From: Anaerolineales bacterium UBA6663
GTDB lineage: Bacteria > Chloroflexota > Anaerolineae > Anaerolineales > UBA6663
Assembly (NCBI GenBank): GCA_002455335.1
Contig: DKKP01000393.1
Location: 41,614-65,568, forward strand
Reading direction: 5' to 3'
DNA length: 23,955 bases
Made by a program: the position numbers and the translations under genes. Below, piece by piece: positions 21,306 to 23,955 of the stretch. The notes beneath the pieces were generated by a model. The model saw only the letters and a list, made by a program, of their open reading frames with translations, made no database searches and had not been told where the DNA came from. Position 1 is the stretch's first letter. Every line of letters begins with the position of its first letter.

Positions 21306-23955
21306 TCAGGCAGCCAGGGCGCCGAGAGCGAGATCGATCTCGTCCAGCTGCGCCTCGGTCAGTGTCAGATAGGGCGTCGCGGCCATCTCGCGCAGCGTGG
21401 CCTCGCCCATGGCGGCCAGCATCGACTCGTCCAGCATCGTGATGAGCGGGAACACACCGGCGAGCACGGCTTTCGCTCGTTCGTCCTGCACGATCTGAAC
21501 GATGGGGGTGCGCGTGCTGAAGGCCTTGAGATAAGCGCGTGTCGGCCGATAGACGATCTCATACCGGCCCGCGTCGAGCTGAAGCACCTGGTCGGCGCCG
21601 CGCGCCAAACCGACCGGCGCGGGCTGCCCGTTCACGCGTACGTCCGCGCCGTGAGCGTCCGGCAGCACCACCTCGGCTGTCGCGTTGAACGGGATGACGA
21701 GGGTCAGTGACAGGTTGCCTGTCTCGCCGATCCGCCAGCCGCTCTCATAAAGTCCGGCCGCCGACTGGTAGGTCGCTCGAGCCCACTGAAGCGCCTTGTC
21801 CGGCTTCGGCGCGATCCGGGCGTGGCGGAACCCGACCACCTGGTCATCACCGGTGCCGGGGTTGAGGCCGCAGACGTCGCGATACAGCCACTCGACGATC
21901 GAGCCATAGGCGTAATGGTTGAGCGAGTTCATGCCCGTCGAACTGATCGAGCCGTCCGGGTTGAGCGAGTTCCAGCGCTCCCAGATCGTGGTGGCCCCGA
22001 GGTTTACGGCGTACAGCCACGAAGGGTAGTCCTCGTTGAGGAGCAGCCGATAGGCGAGATCGTTGGCGCCGACGTTGGAGAGGACACGGCACAGATACGG
22101 TGTGCCGACGAAGCCCGTCCGCAGATGGACCTTGTCTTTGCGCAGCCGGAACACCAGATCGTTGACGACCCGCTCCCGATACGCCTCGGGCACAAGGTCC
22201 AGGTGCAGGGCGAGCACATAGCCGGTCTGGGTGTTGATGGCCAACCGGCCGGTGGGTGTGAAGTACTCGCGCTGGAGTGCGGACCGCACCTCGTCAGCCA
22301 GACGGTTGTAGGTTTCTGCGGCCTCATTGAGGCCGAGCACGGCTGCGGCGCGCGCCACGAGCCGGCTCGAGTGGCAATAGAACGCCGAGGCGATGAACTC
22401 CTCGGGTGTGCCGCCCATGGGGGAGGTCGGGTCCGACCCGTCCAGGGCGAGCCAATCGCCAAAATGGAAACCCGAGGTCCACAGACGTTTGCCCCCAGAG
22501 GCCTCGTCGGCCGAGCGGATGAAATCGACCCAGGCGCGCATGCTCGCGAATTGCTGCTCGAGGATGGCGCGGTCGCCGTAGAACTCATACACGGTCCAGG
22601 GCAGGACGGTGGCCACGTCGCCCCAGACGCTCGAGCCCGCGCCCTGCATGTGAGCGGCCGGGACAACAAACGGCACCACCCCGCCGCGCGCGGTCTGTTC
22701 CTTCGCCAGGTCGTAGCTGTACTTGGCGAAGAACGCGGCCGAGTCGAGGTTGAAGCACGCCGTCCCGCTGAAGACCATCGTGTCACCCGTCCAGCCGAGG
22801 CGCTCGTCACGCTGCGGGCAATCGGTCGGGATGTCGACGAAGTTACCCTTCTGGCCCCACAGCGCGTTGTGGAACAGGCGGTTGACTTTCGGGTTCGAGG
22901 TCTCGACCACGCCGGTGCGGTCCAGACGCGAATGCACGACGCAGCCGGTGAAGTCGTTCACATCGAGCTCGCCGACCCAGCCCGTGACCTTGACGTAGCG
23001 GAAGCCGAAGAACGTGAACCTCGGCTCGACGATCGCGTTTGTGCCGTCGGCGATGTACGTGTACTTGGCCTTCGCCGTGCGCAGGTTGTCGTTGTAGAAG
23101 CAGTCGTTCTGCAACACCTCACCGTACTGCAGGTGGATGCGCGTCTCGGCCGGGGCCGCGGTCTTGAAGCGCAGCCAGCCGACCAGGTTCTGGCCCAGGT
23201 CGAGCACGGTCTCGCCGACTGGGGTATGCAGGACCGCGATCGGCTTGAGTTCCTCGATGACCTCAACCGGGAGAGACCGGCGTGCCTGGAGCGGGCTGTT
23301 GATCTCAATCGGCCGGACGCCGCGCACAGTCGTCGGGTCGACGCCCGGCCCTGCGATGCGGGCATCATAGACTTCACCATCGTAGATACTGCTCTCGAGC
23401 ACCGGCGAAGGCGTCGCCTGCCAGGTCTCGTCGGTGCCGATGACGATCTGCTCGCCCGTGTCGAGCGTGAGGTGCAGTTCAGCGATCAGGGCGAAACGAT
23501 CGCTATAAGGCTGCGATGGGGTGGGGCCCTCCTGCATGCCATAGCGGCCCTTGTACCAGCCGTTGCCGAGCATGACCGAGATCGTATGGGCTCCGGGCGT
23601 GAGCGCGTCGGTCAGGTCATACGTCTGATACTGGAGCCACTGATCGTACGCGTTGCAATAGGGCGCAAGAAATTCGACGCCGACTTTGGTGCCGTTGAGC
23701 AGCAGGTGATAGAGGCCGAGGCCGCAGACATAGGCACGCGCCGCGACAACGCGGCCGGGAAGATCGAAGGTCTTATAGAGCGTGGGGTGAATCTCCGCAT
23801 CGGGAAAGTCGGGCGTGATCCACTGCGCCTGCCAGGGCTCGTCCAGCTTGGCCGTCTCGAACCAGGCCGGCTCACTTTCAGCGGTTTCGGTGTTTCCCCA
23901 GATGCGAACCTTCCAGTAGTAACGCGTCCGCGGCGTCAGGGCGAGTGTCGGCGCG
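21306..23955 (-). CDS. GH78 alpha-L-rhamnosidase (5' end beyond window)
   Basis: The frame is open for 883 codons to the right edge, so the true start lies outside. The readable N-terminal part has a fibronectin-like strand (RYYWKVRIWGN), then the Bac_rhamnosid_N lectin-like domain (ARAYVCGLGLYHLLLNG, then ISVMLGNGWYKGRYG). A concanavalin-like segment follows, then the six-hairpin catalytic domain with DCPQRDERLGWTGD, where the Glu is the likely general acid, and WERWNSLNPDGS. The C-terminal beta domain ends near PTRAYLKAF. The last 70 or so residues (AKAVLAGVFPLITML onward) form an extra helical tail, which resembles the C-terminal extra domain seen in some clostridial-type glycosidases. It removes terminal rhamnose from flavonoid or polysaccharide side chains. 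Translation is coupled to the GH3 gene. Confidence 0.95.
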   Translation of the reverse strand, partial: APTLALTPRTRYYWKVRIWGNTETAESEPAWFETAKLDEPWQAQWITPDFPDAEIHPTLYKTFDLPGRVVAARAYVCGLGLYHLLLNGTKVGVEFLAPYCNAYDQWLQYQTYDLTDALTPGAHTISVMLGNGWYKGRYGMQEGPTPSQPYSDRFALIAELHLTLDTGEQIVIGTDETWQATPSPVLESSIYDGEVYDARIAGPGVDPTTVRGVRPIEINSPLQARRSLPVEVIEELKPIAVLHTPVGETVLDLGQNLVGWLRFKTAAPAETRIHLQYGEVLQNDCFYNDNLRTAKAKYTYIADGTNAIVEPRFTFFGFRYVKVTGWVGELDVNDFTGCVVHSRLDRTGVVETSNPKVNRLFHNALWGQKGNFVDIPTDCPQRDERLGWTGDTMVFSGTACFNLDSAAFFAKYSYDLAKEQTARGGVVPFVVPAAHMQGAGSSVWGDVATVLPWTVYEFYGDRAILEQQFASMRAWVDFIRSADEASGGKRLWTSGFHFGDWLALDGSDPTSPMGGTPEEFIASAFYCHSSRLVARAAAVLGLNEAAETYNRLADEVRSALQREYFTPTGRLAINTQTGYVLALHLDLVPEAYRERVVNDLVFRLRKDKVHLRTGFVGTPYLCRVLSNVGANDLAYRLLLNEDYPSWLYAVNLGATTIWERWNSLNPDGSISSTGMNSLNHYAYGSIVEWLYRDVCGLNPGTGDDQVVGFRHARIAPKPDKALQWARATYQSAAGLYESGWRIGETGNLSLTLVIPFNATAEVVLPDAHGADVRVNGQPAPVGLARGADQVLQLDAGRYEIVYRPTRAYLKAFSTRTPIVQIVQDERAKAVLAGVFPLITMLDESMLAAMGEATLREMAATPYLTLTEAQLDEIDLALGALAA

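Overview
The window is GC-rich, densely coding bacterial DNA with no phage, transposon or CRISPR signature. Gene content (Family 2A encapsulin with a cysteine desulfurase, SAM-I riboswitch, a CysO/Mec-type sulfur-carrier module, SigZ, a GH78/GH3 sugar locus) fits a free-living Chloroflexota-like or actinobacterium-like organism. That placement is inference; there is no marker gene to settle it.

Region 1 (about 1-9174) is a sulfur island. It opens with a terminator hairpin almost identical to the SAM-I riboswitch terminator found 4 kb later, so a second riboswitch probably lies just outside the left edge. An operon follows: a JAMM (Mec+-like) peptidase, a CysO/MoaD-like sulfur carrier fused to a DUF4395 membrane domain, a membrane-anchored thioredoxin, a LysE/RhtB exporter and a MoeB/ThiF-rhodanese fusion. 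A canonical SAM-I riboswitch and terminator then lead into a Family 2A (SrpI-like) encapsulin shell and an overlapping cysteine desulfurase with a disordered extension of about 180 residues, the expected cargo. Next come a frameshifted GNAT gene, a conventional SufS and, after a 432-base gap, a small DUF59/MIP18-type Fe-S assembly protein. In the model that fits, cysteine is desulfurated inside the capsule and sulfur is stored there, while the carrier/E1/rhodanese/peptidase module and SufS-DUF59 handle sulfur transfer outside. At least the capsule genes are controlled by SAM.

Region 2 (about 9230-12345) holds a SigZ-type sigma factor with a cysteine-rich tail, a UPF0718/ArsP-like permease with a cysteine-rich loop, and a MarR regulator followed by a SAM-dependent methyltransferase. 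Matching 13-base palindromes lie upstream of both of the last two genes. A second, decayed GNAT remnant follows.

Region 3 (about 12538-14700, minus strand) is an arsR-methyltransferase-MDR oxidoreductase operon with a clear sigma-70 promoter and a perfect operator over the arsR start.

Region 4 (about 14800-17396) has three tRNA-3'-half-like remnants and two strong terminators flanking small accessory genes (YCII, alpha/beta hydrolase, DUF1801). It looks like old tRNA-associated insertion or decay.

Region 5 (17397-23955, minus strand) is a sugar-use operon: GH78 alpha-L-rhamnosidase (runs off the right edge), GH3 beta-glucosidase and a GPH-family sugar:cation symporter.
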